A stretch of 60,552 bases of DNA from Candidatus Enterococcus murrayae (GCF_017315985.1 NZ_JAFLVR010000041.1:1-60552); one strand, 5' to 3'. Positions 48,408 to 58,835 are shown, counted from the first letter of the stretch. The notes: generated by a model not told the origin, from the sequence alone. Translations and numbers: made by a program.

Positions 48408-48836
48408 TTATTTCACAATCGTTTTGTACTCTCCGTAGCCTGCTTCATCCATCTCTTCAAATGGGATGAACCGCAGAGCTGCTGAGTTGATGCAATAACG
48501 CAATCCACCTTGATCTTGTGGGCCATCGTTGAAGACGTGTCCGAGATGGGAATCAGCTTCCTTACTGCGAACTTCTACTCGGTGCATGCCGTGGGAAAAA
48601 TCAGCCTTCTCTGCGACACCGCGTTTTTCGATCGGCCGGCTAAAAGATGGCCAGCCGCAGCCAGCATCATATTTGTCGCTAGAAGAAAACAGCGGTTCAC
48701 CGCTGACCACATCAACATAGATGCCTTTTTGATAAAAGTCATCATACTTGCCAGAAAATGGACGCTCAGTGGCATTTTCTTGTGTGACCGAATATTCCAT
48801 TGGTGAAAGCTTCTGTCTCAATTCTTCTTTTTCCAT
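48408..48836 (-). CDS. msrB: Peptide-methionine (R)-S-oxide reductase
   Basis: Repairs oxidised methionine (R-sulfoxide) in proteins. The 142-residue protein has the MsrB blocks [10 protein letters not shown] (resolving Cys60), [11 protein letters not shown] and the catalytic [10 protein letters not shown] (Cys114). The CxxC zinc pairs of some MsrB proteins are absent, as in other Firmicutes members. AGAGGG precedes the ATG at 48836. It is a single gene with its own terminator; msrA is not beside it. Confidence 0.96.
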   Translation of the reverse strand: MEKEELRQKLSPMEYSVTQENATERPFSGKYDDFYQKGIYVDVVSGEPLFSSSDKYDAGCGWPSFSRPIEKRGVAEKADFSHGMHRVEVRSKEADSHLGHVFNDGPQDQGGLRYCINSAALRFIPFEEMDEAGYGEYKTIVK

Positions 48837-48925
48837 CCTTCATTCCCTCTTTCACGATTGCTTTGAATAAGGTAAGCATACATCCATCAAGAAAAAGAAA
48901 CGATAAATTTGCTCAGACTGATTTC

Positions 48926-48958
48926 AAAAAAAGATCGATGGATACTTTTCCATCGATC
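48926..48958 (-). terminator. Terminator overlapping the maf stop codon
   Basis: GATCGATGGA and TCCATCGATC form a perfect ten-base stem around AAAAGTA on the minus strand, followed by seven T residues. The 5' arm includes part of the maf stop codon (48957-48959). Confidence 0.93.
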
Positions 48959-49514
48959 AATACTCAAAATCCTTCAACATCTGATTTACCGCACCCACCG
49001 GAAAACCAACGATGCTGTAATAATCGCCTTCGATTTTTTCAACAAAGACACCTGCCCCATTCTGAATACCATATGCGCCAGCTTTATCTTTGTAATCGTC
49101 ACTATCTAAATAGCGGTTGATTTCTTCATCGGTCAATGGGTAAAAGGTTACTTTAGCAGAAGTTAATTTCTCTGCTGTTTTCCCACCTTGGCGGATCACT
49201 ACAGACGTATAAACCAAATGATTGCCGTCACTCATGTCCCTCAACATGCCAAAAGCTTCCTCTCGGCTTTTTGGCTTTCCTAGGATTTGATCGTCTAGCA
49301 CAACGACTGTATCGCTAGCGATAACCAGTGCCTCTGGTTGGTCAGCAGCAACGACCGCTGCTTTTTGACGGGCCATCTCCATCACGTACTCTACCGGTGC
49401 ATACTGCTCTTTGACTTCTTCATCAATGTCGGCAGGCTGAACGGTGAAATCAGCAATCAGCCAATGCAGCAATTCTCGGCGCCTAGGTGATTGCGAAGCT
49501 AAAATAACTGTCAT
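48957..49514 (-). CDS. maf: Maf-like nucleoside triphosphate pyrophosphatase
   Basis: Hydrolyses dTTP/UTP or modified nucleotides and has been linked to septum control. The 185-residue protein shows the Maf signatures ILASQSPRRRELL (residues 4-16), SDTVVVLDDQILGKP and the YGIQNGAGVFVEKIEGDYYSIVGFP block. AGGAGC lies eight to nine bases before the ATG at 49514. It follows mutL, with a 22-bp gap, so it is probably co-transcribed with the mismatch repair genes. Confidence 0.95.
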   Translation of the reverse strand: MTVILASQSPRRRELLHWLIADFTVQPADIDEEVKEQYAPVEYVMEMARQKAAVVAADQPEALVIASDTVVVLDDQILGKPKSREEAFGMLRDMSDGNHLVYTSVVIRQGGKTAEKLTSAKVTFYPLTDEEINRYLDSDDYKDKAGAYGIQNGAGVFVEKIEGDYYSIVGFPVGAVNQMLKDFEY

Positions 49515-49536
49515 TTGTTCGTGCTCCTCGTGTAAT

Positions 49537-51537
49537 CTAGTGTGGGTCTTGAATGCGTTTAAACATATGCTCCATATCGCTGTTGCTGAAATGGATCAGT
49601 ACTGGACGGCCATGCGGGCAGTTAAAAGGATTGTCGCATTGTGCTAAATCCGTCAATAAAACCCGTGCCTGTGCTTCATTCAAATGATGGTTAGCTTTGA
49701 TGGATCGTTTGCAGCTCATCATGATTGCTGTCGCTTCACGGAATTTCTTCACACTGACAGAACCGGTGATCAGCAGCATGTCAATCATCTCGCGAATAAT
49801 GCTTTCTTCTTGGCCTGCCGGATACCAGGTTGGATGTGCTCGCACTATGAAGCTGTTTGGACCAAACTCCTCTAGATAAATCCCAACCTCCTGCAGCAGT
49901 TCTGTTTTTTCTTTCAGCTTGATCGCATCATTGTTGGGGTAATCTAAGACAAAAGGAACCAGCAACTCCTGCAGATCATCGGAAACATCTCCGATTTTTT
50001 CGCGGAAATATTCGTATTTGATTCGCTCTTGAGCCGCGTGCTGATCAATGATATATAGGCCGTCTTTGCTTTGAGCGAACAAATAGGTTCCATGCATTTG
50101 ACCAAAATACTCCAACATTGGAAACCGTTCTTTTGGCTGTTCTTGCTCCAGCTTCGTGATAGCTTGTTCGATTACCTTCTCACCAGATTGAGTGCTGAGA
50201 TCAAACTCAGGGTGATCGGTATTGGCCGCCTCTTCGCAGCTCTCCTCTTCAACTTGAGGGGCTTCTTCGGCCAGCGGCTCTGGGGTCTCCTCCACGACCG
50301 AGGCTTTTTCCTGCTCGGTCTCTAATGGAACAGGCCTTGTTTCCTCGACCCTCTCTTCTTTCAAGGGGACAGATGTTTCGTTTGCTTCTGGTTGTTTGGC
50401 TTCGACATAAAAAATTCCAGTCTTAGGATCGTAATTCAAGTCGCTTTTTTTCTTCGGCTGTTCCTCTAGCGCCAAGTCTAATTGCTCTGTTTGAATTTTT
50501 TCGACTTTGCGTTTAAAGCTGGGATTTTCACCAACATCGGGAATCAAATTGATCTGACGCAGACTCTCAGCAATCCCGCGGCTGATCAAATCCATCAATT
50601 CTTTTTCTTTGGATAAACGAACTTCCTGCTTAGTAGGGTGGACATTCACATCGACTAACAGCGGGTCCATCGTGATTTCAAGCACTGCGATCGGATAGCG
50701 TCCCACCATTAATTTTGACTGGTAGCCATTGATAATCGCCTTGTTCAGCGCGTAATTCTTAATATACCGGCCGTTGATGATCACGGATAAGTAATTGCGG
50801 CTTGCACGTGTCACTTCAGGCAGCGAGACATAGCCGTTTAGCGTGAAGTCCAAGTCCTTGGCTTCGACCTTCAGCATTTTTTTCGCTGTCGCAACTCCAT
50901 AAATACCTGCAAGCGTCTGCTTCAAATCTCCACTGCCGCTGGTGCTTAGCATTTTGTGACCATCATGGACAAGCCGAAAGGCGATCTTGGGATGACTCAA
51001 GGCCATCCGGTTCACAATGTCGCCAATATTTGACAATTCCGTCTGCAACGATTTGACATACTTCAAGCGAGCAGGTGTATTAAAGAACAGATTCTCGACC
51101 GTGATTTTCGTCCCTGTACGCAAGGAAGTGGGCCGCTGCTCTTCGATCTTGCCGCCTTTTAAGAACAAGTAAGACCCTTGTGTCTCATCGGCAGTCGCGG
51201 TCTCCAAGGTCATCTCAGAAACTGAGGCGATCGATGGCAAAGCTTCACCGCGGAAGCCCAGTGTGCGAATCCGGAATAGATCATCGCGATTGTGGATTTT
51301 ACTGGTTGCATGTCGTTTAAAGGCATTTTCAACATCGTCCTGCCGGATGCCTTCACCGTTATCTACGATCTGGATTTTCTTCAGGCCGGCCTCTTCGATC
51401 AAAATATCGATTTGCGTCGCTTTGGCATCGATCGCATTTTCAACTAATTCCTTGACGACTGACGCTGGACGTTCGACTACTTCACCAGCGGCGATTTGAT
51501 TGGCTAAACGTTCGGATAATTCTTGGATTTTTCCCAT
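49537..51537 (-). CDS. mutL: DNA mismatch repair protein MutL
   Basis: Links mismatch recognition by MutS to strand nicking. The 666 residues hold the GHKL ATPase ([24 protein letters not shown], about 30-110), a transducer domain, an acidic linker (about 350-450) rich in Glu and Pro, and a C-terminal dimer domain. The endonuclease motif [12 protein letters not shown] fits DQHA(X)2E(X)4E, so this MutL is expected to nick DNA, as in bacteria without MutH. GGAGGAG precedes the ATG. Confidence 0.97.
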   Translation of the reverse strand: MGKIQELSERLANQIAAGEVVERPASVVKELVENAIDAKATQIDILIEEAGLKKIQIVDNGEGIRQDDVENAFKRHATSKIHNRDDLFRIRTLGFRGEALPSIASVSEMTLETATADETQGSYLFLKGGKIEEQRPTSLRTGTKITVENLFFNTPARLKYVKSLQTELSNIGDIVNRMALSHPKIAFRLVHDGHKMLSTSGSGDLKQTLAGIYGVATAKKMLKVEAKDLDFTLNGYVSLPEVTRASRNYLSVIINGRYIKNYALNKAIINGYQSKLMVGRYPIAVLEITMDPLLVDVNVHPTKQEVRLSKEKELMDLISRGIAESLRQINLIPDVGENPSFKRKVEKIQTEQLDLALEEQPKKKSDLNYDPKTGIFYVEAKQPEANETSVPLKEERVEETRPVPLETEQEKASVVEETPEPLAEEAPQVEEESCEEAANTDHPEFDLSTQSGEKVIEQAITKLEQEQPKERFPMLEYFGQMHGTYLFAQSKDGLYIIDQHAAQERIKYEYFREKIGDVSDDLQELLVPFVLDYPNNDAIKLKEKTELLQEVGIYLEEFGPNSFIVRAHPTWYPAGQEESIIREMIDMLLITGSVSVKKFREATAIMMSCKRSIKANHHLNEAQARVLLTDLAQCDNPFNCPHGRPVLIHFSNSDMEHMFKRIQDPH

Positions 51538-51558
51538 CGAACTCCTCCTATCAGCATT

Positions 51559-54114
51559 TTAAATTCGTTTTTGCAATTCGTATAGGAAGTTTAAAGCTTC
51601 CATCGGGTTCATTTCAAGTAAATCGGCTTTCTTGATGCTGTCCACTACACCGAGCTCGGCGGTGGAAACCTCGCTGAATAAGGAAAGCTGCTCCGTTTCT
51701 TCAGCGATTTCCACATTTTTCTGAGAAGGAGTGTCCGCTTCTAACGCGGATAGAATCGTCGCTGCCCGTGAAAGCAGATCTGTCGGCATGCCGGCGATCT
51801 TGGCTACATGAATCCCGTAGCTTTTATCAGCGGGGCCATCCATCAATTTATGCAGGAAGACGACTTCGCCGTTTTGCTCGACCGCGCCAACGTGAACATT
51901 TTTTAGCTGCGGCAGTGTTTCTTCCAACACAGTCAACTCATGGTAATGCGTTGAAAATAGCGTCTTTGCTTTGACATTTTTGTGAATGTATTCAATAATC
52001 GCTTGCGCTAGCGCCATTCCGTCATAGGTGGCTGTTCCGCGGCCTAATTCATCAAAGAGAATCAAGCTGTTTGGTGTCGCATGGCGCAGGGCTTGATTGG
52101 CCTCCATCATTTCTACCATGAAGGTAGACTGGCCGGCGATCAGGTCATCGCTGGCACCAATTCGGGTAAATATCTGATCAAAAATCGGCAGTTCAGCACT
52201 TTCCGCTGGAACAAAGCAGCCCATCTGCGCCATGATTACCGTTAAAGCAAGCTGGCGCATATACGTACTTTTACCAGACATGTTCGGTCCAGTAATCAGC
52301 AGCAGCAGTTCATCTGGACTCATATGCACACTATTAGGAATGTACTCTTGATGTCCCAATACTTTTTCTACGACCGGATGACGGCCTTCAGTGATCTGCA
52401 AATTGTGGGTACCGACTTCCATTGTCGGCTGTACATATTGATAACGTTCGCTGACTGTCGCAAAGCTTTGCAATACATCGGTCGCACTCAAGCTTTTGGC
52501 TAATTTTTGCAAACGGGTGATGGCCTTTTTAACTTCGTTTCGTACCTCTAGGAAGAGTTCATATTCAAGTGCAACGGATTTTTCTTCGGCTTCTAAAATC
52601 AAGGTTTCTAATTTTTTCAGCTCAGGAGTGATAAAACGCTCCGCATTCGCTAGGGTTTGCTTCCGCTCGTATTTGCCTTCTTCCAAATTAGCAAGGTTCG
52701 ACTTCGTGATCTCGATATAGTAGCCAAATACGCGATTATATCCGACTTTTAGCGTCTTAATGCCTGTCGCTTGACGCTCCCGTGCTTCCAGTTCAGCAAG
52801 CCAAGTTTTTCCGTTCTTCATCGCTTCGCGGTATTGGTCCAATTGTTCATTGTAGCCGTCCTTAATCACATTTCCTTCGGTGATCTGCAGCGGCGCTTCG
52901 TCATTGATGGCTTTTTCGATCAAGTCAACCAAATCGTCCATCGGCTCCATGTCTACTAAGAGATCGTTCCACTCGCCTTGATTGATACCCGTTAACAATT
53001 GACGAATCTGCGGTACTTGCATCAATGACGTCTTCAATTGGATCAGGTCGCGGCCATTGACGTTGCCAAAGGCCACACGTCCAGCCAAACGTTCTAAGTC
53101 ATAGACCTTCGTTAACGTTTCGTTTAGATCCATCCGTTCAAAATAAGCATTCAATAAAGAGGACACCATTGCTTGACGGGCATTGATCTGACGCTTTTGA
53201 ATCAGCGGGCGATCGATCCATTGCTTTAATAAACGTCCGCCCATCGCTGTTTTCGTTTCATCCAACAACCACAGCAGCGTCCCTTGTTTTTTCCCGGTAC
53301 GAATTGAACGGGTCAATTCCAGGTTAGTCTTAGAGAAATAATCCAGCTTTAGGAAATGCTCTGGCTGGTATTCTTCTGCTTTCTGAATATGCCCTAAGCT
53401 GCGTTTTTGTGTCACCGATAAATAGGTCAACAGTTTGCCTGTCGCTTCTTTTTCCAGCTCGTCGGTGATATCCGCTGTCAGGAAGCTGAACTCCGCGTTG
53501 TCTTCGATCGTTTCCTGCTGGGAGAAGACCAGACCCAGACGTTCTGCCAGATTCTTCTGCAGGCCTTCTGGAATCTCGCTGCCTAGAACGATTTCCTTGG
53601 TTTGTAACGCCGTTGCTTCATTCATCACGGCTTCTTCGTCATGTAATAAAGCGGTCTTCAGCTCACCCGTCGAAAGATCGACATAGGCGAAGCCAAATTT
53701 ATCTTTGACTTGAGTGACTGCGGTCAAGAAATTATTGGCTTTGGCTTCAATGCCTTTGCCTTCCATCAAGGTCCCTGGTGTGATTAACTGGACAACCTCA
53801 CGTTTGACCATTCCTTTGGCCTGTTTCGGATCTTCCATTTGTTCGCAGATCGCGACCTTATAGCCCTGCTCAACTAGAGTATCGATATAGCCTTGAGCTG
53901 AATGATGCGGTACTCCGCACATTGGGATCGGATCGTCGGCGTTCCGATTGCGGCTCGTTAATGTTAATTCTAATAGCTGCGAAACCTTGACGGCATCTTC
54001 GTTGAAGAGCTCGTAAAAGTCTCCTAGCCGGTAAAATAGAAAAGCGTCTTTATATTGTTCCTTGATCGCCAAATATTGTTCCATCATTGGCGTATTTTTG
54101 GTTTTTTGAGGCAT
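51559..54114 (-). CDS. mutS: DNA mismatch repair protein MutS
   Basis: Binds mismatches and starts repair. The 851 residues include the mismatch-reading Phe-x-Glu motif in RLGDFYELF (about 30-38), connector, lever and clamp domains, and the ATPase with [29 protein letters not shown] and STHYHEL. A short C-terminal tail ([22 protein letters not shown]) matches the beta-clamp/tetramer region. The ATG overlaps the ricA stop (TAATG). The order ymdB-ricA-mutS-mutL is like Bacillus subtilis. Confidence 0.98.
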   Translation of the reverse strand: MPQKTKNTPMMEQYLAIKEQYKDAFLFYRLGDFYELFNEDAVKVSQLLELTLTSRNRNADDPIPMCGVPHHSAQGYIDTLVEQGYKVAICEQMEDPKQAKGMVKREVVQLITPGTLMEGKGIEAKANNFLTAVTQVKDKFGFAYVDLSTGELKTALLHDEEAVMNEATALQTKEIVLGSEIPEGLQKNLAERLGLVFSQQETIEDNAEFSFLTADITDELEKEATGKLLTYLSVTQKRSLGHIQKAEEYQPEHFLKLDYFSKTNLELTRSIRTGKKQGTLLWLLDETKTAMGGRLLKQWIDRPLIQKRQINARQAMVSSLLNAYFERMDLNETLTKVYDLERLAGRVAFGNVNGRDLIQLKTSLMQVPQIRQLLTGINQGEWNDLLVDMEPMDDLVDLIEKAINDEAPLQITEGNVIKDGYNEQLDQYREAMKNGKTWLAELEARERQATGIKTLKVGYNRVFGYYIEITKSNLANLEEGKYERKQTLANAERFITPELKKLETLILEAEEKSVALEYELFLEVRNEVKKAITRLQKLAKSLSATDVLQSFATVSERYQYVQPTMEVGTHNLQITEGRHPVVEKVLGHQEYIPNSVHMSPDELLLLITGPNMSGKSTYMRQLALTVIMAQMGCFVPAESAELPIFDQIFTRIGASDDLIAGQSTFMVEMMEANQALRHATPNSLILFDELGRGTATYDGMALAQAIIEYIHKNVKAKTLFSTHYHELTVLEETLPQLKNVHVGAVEQNGEVVFLHKLMDGPADKSYGIHVAKIAGMPTDLLSRAATILSALEADTPSQKNVEIAEETEQLSLFSEVSTAELGVVDSIKKADLLEMNPMEALNFLYELQKRI

Positions 54115-54500
54115 TAGTTCTCTCCTTCTCCAGTAGATTCCTCTGCTTCTAAAGCTTTATTGACTTCCTTTTGGATCATCGTCGTCAAATGCTGAAGCAG
54201 ATCATTGGTTTCAAACAGCTGCTCACGATAAGCAATCACCAATGGATGCTGATTCAACTCTTTTGTCAGACGATCGGCTTCCTTTAAGGCTTCGCGCTCT
54301 GCTTCCGGTTTGCCGTAATGGGCAAATTGGACTGCATCCTTTTGCGCTGCTTTGATGTCTTCTTCTAATTTCTGAAGTGTGTCGTTTTCTGCTACTCGTT
54401 TTTGGAGCTGCTGGTAACGGATGATCACTTCATTTTCACCTAATAATGCTGTTAAATGAGATAAAGCCGCATCGACGGCGGCTTCATTTGCTAGATTCAT
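54114..54500 (-). CDS. ricA: YlbF/YmcA family protein, probably RicA
   Basis: Helical 128-residue protein of the YlbF/YmcA family. In Bacillus, RicA (YmcA), RicF (YlbF) and RicT (YaaT) form a complex that steers RNase Y processing. The position between ymdB and mutS points to RicA rather than RicF. The protein is predicted to be mainly alpha-helical and has no cysteine at all, whereas the Bacillus complex is reported to bind iron-sulfur clusters. It overlaps the mutS start by one base. Confidence 0.85.
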   Translation of the reverse strand: MNLANEAAVDAALSHLTALLGENEVIIRYQQLQKRVAENDTLQKLEEDIKAAQKDAVQFAHYGKPEAEREALKEADRLTKELNQHPLVIAYREQLFETNDLLQHLTTMIQKEVNKALEAEESTGEGEN

Positions 54501-54515
54501 TTTATCCCTCTGCTT

Positions 54516-55310
54516 CTATTCTCTAAATGGACGATCTTCATTGATCAAGATCGTTTCGATTTTTTGTCCATGGCCATTTTTATCGATATCAATCACACAA
54601 GCGGACAATACCGAACGGCCTTCTTCAATTACTTCAAAACGATGCGGCAGCGCCGTCAAGAATTTTTCAATGATCGGCTCTTTCTTCATCCCTAAAATAC
54701 CATCATACGGTCCTGTCATTCCAACATCCGTTAAATAGGCAGTCCCTTTAGGCAAGATGCGCGCGTCATTGGTTTGAACATGGGTGTGTGTGCCGACTAC
54801 CGCTGAAACACGACCGTCCGCAAACCAGCCCATCGCCTGCTTTTCACTCGTCGTTTCACCGTGAAAATCAACAAAAATATAGGGGGTACGCTCCCGCGCT
54901 TCCTTGATCAAATTATCGGCGATACGAAAAGGATCATCTAAATCGGTCATAAACGAACGTCCCTGCAAATTGATAATCGCCAGCTCCAACTCATTCACCT
55001 TCACATACAAATGCCCTTTGCCTGGTGCACCCTCCGGAAAATTCGCCGGTCGGATCATTTTTTTCGCGTCAGAAATAAACTCAAAAATCGCTTTGTTGTC
55101 CCAAGTATGGTTCCCCATCGTGACAACATCGACCCCATCTTGTAAAAACTTCTTATAGATTTTTTCTGTGATACCACGGCCTGCAGCCGCGTTCTCGCCA
55201 TTGACGATCGTCAACTGTGGATGGTATTTCTTCTTTAATCGCGGTAAATAATCGCTCAGCATTTGCCGACCTAACGAACCAACAACATCCCCAATGAATA
55301 GTAAGCGCAC
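54516..55310 (-). CDS. ymdB: YmdB-type metallophosphodiesterase
   Basis: Two-metal phosphodiesterase, 264 residues; Bacillus YmdB hydrolyses 2',3'- and 3',5'-cyclic nucleotides and affects motile-to-biofilm switching. The metal ligands are visible in MRLLFIGDVVGSLGR, VNGENAAAGRG, MGNHTWDNK, VDFHGETTSEK and GTHTHVQTND. The start is GTG at 55310 after AAGGGGA. It heads the ymdB-ricA-mutS-mutL-maf unit, with a TATAAT box at 55346-55351 as the likely promoter. Confidence 0.95.
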   Translation of the reverse strand: MRLLFIGDVVGSLGRQMLSDYLPRLKKKYHPQLTIVNGENAAAGRGITEKIYKKFLQDGVDVVTMGNHTWDNKAIFEFISDAKKMIRPANFPEGAPGKGHLYVKVNELELAIINLQGRSFMTDLDDPFRIADNLIKEARERTPYIFVDFHGETTSEKQAMGWFADGRVSAVVGTHTHVQTNDARILPKGTAYLTDVGMTGPYDGILGMKKEPIIEKFLTALPHRFEVIEEGRSVLSACVIDIDKNGHGQKIETILINEDRPFRE

Positions 55311-55345
55311 TTTTTTTCCCCTTCTCTAGTTAAGCATCTTGTCTT

Positions 55346-55351
55346 ATTATA
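55346..55351 (-). promoter_or_regulatory. Candidate promoter of ymdB-ricA-mutSL
   Basis: A perfect TATAAT on the minus strand lies 36 bp before ymdB. The -35 region is only T-rich, so the call is moderate. Confidence 0.45.
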
Positions 55352-55406
55352 GTTGTTTTTGCTTGAAAATAAAAGATTCCATTCAACTTGCTGAAGGCAT
55401 TTTAAA

Positions 55407-55446
55407 AATAAAAAAAACTGTGGGTAGTATTCACCCACAGTTTTCA
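55407..55446 (-). terminator. Terminator after the TcaA-like gene
   Basis: AAAACTGTGGGT and ACCCACAGTTTT pair on the minus strand around GAATACT, followed by eight T residues in total. Confidence 0.93.
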
Positions 55447-55450
55447 ACTG

Positions 55451-56527
55451 TTAAACAACCTCGGCTGCTCCTTCTTTATCCCAATGTGCTTTCTTTTCAC
55501 TTTCTGCACGATAGCTTTGAACATGCTCCCATGTCTCTGGGTCCTGCTGATAAGTGTTAAAATCCAGCTCATCCATCAGCCATTTTTTCTGATCCTCGTC
55601 ATAAACTAGACTCACAATAGCATTTTGCTTATCTGAGCTCAGCGCCTCATCGATTCCGACTTCCTCGACCAATTGCATCGAGCGCTTAAGATCGATATAC
55701 AAATCTAATTGTACTTTTGTTTGTCCGTTGTTTACCGAAATTGAATCGCAATCAATCTTAACTGATTGAAATTGCTGATCAAAGCTTTTTAAGTACGGCT
55801 TCAGCTCTTCAAGGCTGCTCTGCATCTCTTCTTTGTGCCGCTTAGAGGCAGTCAATTGGGACATGTTCAGCCCTTCTCGAATGCCCTTGTTGAAAGAATC
55901 GAAGTAGTTGACTGCAGAAGCCAGCAGGTGCTTTTGAAATTTTTGATTGCCTTCATACAGACTATTTTCTTCAACCGTCACCCGTTGGTCTTCCGCTTTG
56001 AGATCGATGGTCTCCTTGTCCTTTTTGGCTCCGAATTTCGGATGGGCCATCTCATAGGTCAATTGGTATTTTCCCGGCAGGAATGGGCCAAAGGTATACT
56101 TGTTCCACTCTTCAACATACTCGCCGGAAATATCTTGTGCTTGGATCGTTGCCTGAAGCTCCGTTCCTTTAGGCAATTCGATCACTAAAAAACGCGCATT
56201 CGGATAAATCTGCGCCGGCTTCAAAAAGGAAGAGCCTTCTTTAATCGTGAAATTTTCATCTTCCTTCAATAGCTTGACGACTTGTTCCTTCTTCATTTTC
56301 TTCAAATGCTGATAAAAAACCTTTTGCGCATCTTTTGTAATCTTTTTCTTGTTCGAATAGCTTGGCATATAGCGCTTGATTTCCGTCTGGTCATTTTTAA
56401 GCAAGGCCTCCGCAAGCCGATCGACCGTTGCATCCTCACTATTTTTATAACTGGAATAGCTGATGGAACCAAAAACAATTACCGCTATCAACGCAATAAC
56501 TGCCAGCGTTCCAGTCTTTCTAGTCAT
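55451..56527 (-). CDS. TcaA-like membrane-anchored protein
   Basis: A 358-residue protein with one N-terminal transmembrane helix (about 8-26) and the rest predicted outside the cell. The order of parts (helical region at 30-95, beta-rich FLKPAQIYPNARFLVIELPKG to LPGKYQLTYEM, then a C-terminal NTF2-like part ending near LVYDEDQKKWLMDEL) resembles TcaA/YvbJ proteins of Firmicutes but lacks their N-terminal zinc ribbon. TcaA affects glycopeptide tolerance in staphylococci; no such role is shown here. It overlaps the upstream lipoprotein gene by eight bases, behind AGAGGCGG, so the two are coupled. Confidence 0.7.
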   Translation of the reverse strand: MTRKTGTLAVIALIAVIVFGSISYSSYKNSEDATVDRLAEALLKNDQTEIKRYMPSYSNKKKITKDAQKVFYQHLKKMKKEQVVKLLKEDENFTIKEGSSFLKPAQIYPNARFLVIELPKGTELQATIQAQDISGEYVEEWNKYTFGPFLPGKYQLTYEMAHPKFGAKKDKETIDLKAEDQRVTVEENSLYEGNQKFQKHLLASAVNYFDSFNKGIREGLNMSQLTASKRHKEEMQSSLEELKPYLKSFDQQFQSVKIDCDSISVNNGQTKVQLDLYIDLKRSMQLVEEVGIDEALSSDKQNAIVSLVYDEDQKKWLMDELDFNTYQQDPETWEHVQSYRAESEKKAHWDKEGAAEVV

Positions 56528-57638
56528 TCAGTCCGCCTCTGAAGGCTGCTTTCATGGATTTGAAATAGTAGTTTCGGCTTTCGTTGGATGAGTTGATTTC
56601 CCATTTGCCATCCTTTTTCTCCAGCTTCACTTGATAGCCTTCACCGTTCATATTGTCATCAGTATTGATTGGCGCTTCATTGATTTTTCCAGGTAATTCC
56701 TGTAACAGGTATTTTTCTGCATCACGACGAACACTTGTATAATCAGTATATTTGCCTTTGTTTTCTTCAACGAATTTATCTGTGATCGATTTCGTATCGA
56801 CATCATCTAAAAATACCATTTCCGGACGCACATAGATTACTGCTGATTCTGGGAAGAATTCTTTAAAGCTGTAAGTCACTTTACCTTTTTCAGCATTCGT
56901 CTGTTGGATCTGAGTAATGACTTTTTCCAATTCAGCCGTGGAAGGCTCGTAGTTTGAGAAATCATCCTTCAGGCTATTGATACTGTCATCTTTGAAGGTC
57001 TTGCGTTCTGCTTCCACATCATTGGCCAGCTCAAGCTTTCCAGCCGCCTTCTTATCTTCATCCTTCACTTCGTCAGAACCGAAAAAGACTTTCGTTACGT
57101 ATTGACTAGTCAAGGCCTGCACTGCTTTAGTGTCATCGCTGTATTTTTTCGTGTTTAGTTTCAGCTCGATGCCTTCGTCTTTGTCTTCATCTGTGTAGTA
57201 TGTCGGTTTATAATGCAGCTCATATTCCGCATCCTTCTTGACTTCAAATACCAGCGGCTCGGTAAAGCTCTTATCCTCTGACAAGCTTTCACTGCTCATT
57301 ACCTTAAAATTATCGTTGGAATCATAGACATGCTCGGAAGAAACCTTCTTGCCATCTTCATCATATAAAGCAAAGTCACTAGAGGAAACATCTAATTTGT
57401 CCTTTGATTTATTTTTCACCTTGATGTCTAATGCTAAAAAGCCTGTTTCATCATCAACCTTTTCCCCATCAGGAATGATGTAGCTGCCTCCTTCGACACT
57501 CATTTCAACCTTGGAGGTTTGCGCTGTATTTTCCTTTTTGTCCTCTTTTTTTGTCTCTCCGCCGCCTGAGCAGGCAGTCATCGTTAATAACAAACTGCTC
57601 AGTAAAACCACTCCGCTAAGCACCCTAAACTTTTTCAT
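56520..57638 (-). CDS. Lipoprotein with DUF4352/DUF5105-like domains
   Basis: Predicted surface lipoprotein of 372 residues. The signal peptide ends in the lipobox LLTMTAC, with lipid-modified Cys23. After a Lys/Glu-rich linker an immunoglobulin-like domain (about 42-165; FLALDIKVKNKSKDKLDVSS) resembles DUF4352, and the rest (about 170-372) resembles DUF5105. GGAGGAG precedes the ATG. Two promoters lie upstream. The overlap with the TcaA-like gene indicates a two-gene unit at the membrane surface. Function is unknown; a role in envelope sensing is only inference. Confidence 0.8.
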   Translation of the reverse strand: MKKFRVLSGVVLLSSLLLTMTACSGGGETKKEDKKENTAQTSKVEMSVEGGSYIIPDGEKVDDETGFLALDIKVKNKSKDKLDVSSSDFALYDEDGKKVSSEHVYDSNDNFKVMSSESLSEDKSFTEPLVFEVKKDAEYELHYKPTYYTDEDKDEGIELKLNTKKYSDDTKAVQALTSQYVTKVFFGSDEVKDEDKKAAGKLELANDVEAERKTFKDDSINSLKDDFSNYEPSTAELEKVITQIQQTNAEKGKVTYSFKEFFPESAVIYVRPEMVFLDDVDTKSITDKFVEENKGKYTDYTSVRRDAEKYLLQELPGKINEAPINTDDNMNGEGYQVKLEKKDGKWEINSSNESRNYYFKSMKAAFRGGLND

Positions 57639-57696
57639 GTGTTCTCCTCCTATATGTACTACTTTTTTAGTTAATAAAAAAACATTTATTGACTAT

Positions 57697-57726
57697 ATGA
57701 TATACGAAAAAGAACACCTCCGTCAA
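57697..57726 (-). promoter_or_regulatory. Proximal promoter of the lipoprotein operon
   Basis: TTGACG (57721-57726) with TATCAT (57697-57702, spacer 18) or TATATC (57699-57704, spacer 16) on the minus strand. Confidence 0.65.
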
Positions 57727-57810
57727 CATAGTTACAGAAATTAACAACAAGTAGAGAAAACTTAAAAAAACAAATAGAATTAATAAATGAAAATGTTAAA
57801 AAAAGATTTT

Positions 57811-57839
57811 ATAATATTTAAATCTGTTTAATTTGTCAT
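57811..57839 (-). promoter_or_regulatory. Distal promoter of the lipoprotein operon
   Basis: ATGACA (57834-57839) and TATTAT (57811-57816) are 17 bp apart on the minus strand. It lies in the 414-bp AT-rich gap 57639-58052, which otherwise holds only the proximal promoter, a weak hairpin around 57961-57980 and the Cof gene terminator. Confidence 0.55.
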
Positions 57840-58013
57840 TTTCCTTTCTGTTTTCCACAAGTAAATAAATAAAACACGAGCGGTTTCTTATTTGTGAGAA
57901 ACACTGTCAAAAAAACATCGTCTTTCGTGGAAGAACTCAAGAACATAGTCCTCGTTCCAAAGGGGGATTAAACAAATCCCATGCCTTTCCCTCCATTATT
58001 TGTTAATTAATCC

Positions 58014-58043
58014 AAAAAAGAACCGGGAAAAAATCCCGGTTCT
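58014..58043 (-). terminator. Terminator after the Cof-type phosphatase gene
   Basis: AGAACCGGGA and TCCCGGTTCT form a perfect stem on the minus strand, followed by six T residues. Confidence 0.94.
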
Positions 58044-58052
58044 TACATCTGC

Positions 58053-58835
58053 TTATTCATGAACCAATTCTAATTGGCGTAATGCTTTATAGATACCGTC
58101 TTGATCGTTCGTATCGGTCACAAGATTCGCTGCTTCTTTGACATGGTTAGCAGCATTGCCCATCGCCACACCTGTCCCTGCCAAATTCAGCATTTCAATA
58201 TCATTATTGCCATCACCGAAAGTAACGATGTTTTCTGGTTTGATCCCGACCTTCTTCGCTAACGCTAAGATCGTTTGGGCCTTCGATCCAGGATTTGGAA
58301 TGATGTCTACACTATTTTCATGCCAGCGAACCAATCGAAATTCTGGAAAGGCCGCTTGAAATTCTTCATCCATGGACTGGTCATAAAAGGCACAGCCTTG
58401 ATAGACTTCATGCTGAGAGAAATAATCTGCATCGTACGCAGGAGCCTGCTGTCCAAAAGAAGACATAGCATTGCTGACTTTTGCTCCGTCGAAATTCGTG
58501 ACACGCCCAAAGGAATCTAGGCCAAAGAGAATGATATCGATCTTCCGCTCACTGGCAAAGTCAATCATCCGAGTCAGAGCTTCACGATCAAGCGTGTGCT
58601 TATAAACCTGCTCATGATCTAAAAAACCGGCAGAGCCATTACAAATGATGTAATTCGTACACCCCAACTGATGAATCACATCGCCAGCCAATAAGCGGGA
58701 ACGTCCTGTCGCAATAGTCACTAAGTGTCCAGCTTCACGCAATGCTTTCAACGCCTTCATCGTGCTGTCCAAAGGTTTTCTTTGGCTGCTCAACAAGGTC
58801 CCATCAATGTCTAGTGCGATTAATTTTCTTTCCAA
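58053..58835 (-). CDS. Cof-type HAD phosphatase
   Basis: Haloacid dehalogenase-like hydrolase of the Cof/YidA subfamily, 260 residues, probably acting on sugar phosphates or flavin-type phosphates. Motif I is LIALDIDGTLL with the nucleophile Asp, motif II TGR, and motif IV GDGNNDIEML. I chose the TTG at 58835 because GGAGAG lies seven bases before it. The in-frame ATG at 58850 directly follows the upstream stop without a ribosome binding site, and it would place the GGAGAG inside the coding region. It is co-transcribed with the AlkD-like gene. Confidence 0.88.
   Translation of the reverse strand: MERKLIALDIDGTLLSSQRKPLDSTMKALKALREAGHLVTIATGRSRLLAGDVIHQLGCTNYIICNGSAGFLDHEQVYKHTLDREALTRMIDFASERKIDIILFGLDSFGRVTNFDGAKVSNAMSSFGQQAPAYDADYFSQHEVYQGCAFYDQSMDEEFQAAFPEFRLVRWHENSVDIIPNPGSKAQTILALAKKVGIKPENIVTFGDGNNDIEMLNLAGTGVAMGNAANHVKEAANLVTDTNDQDGIYKALRQLELVHE

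Noticed and set aside
57958-57982. Hairpin GGGATT/AATCCC in the gap upstream of the lipoprotein operon
   Set aside because: Six-base stem without a T-run; too weak to call a terminator.
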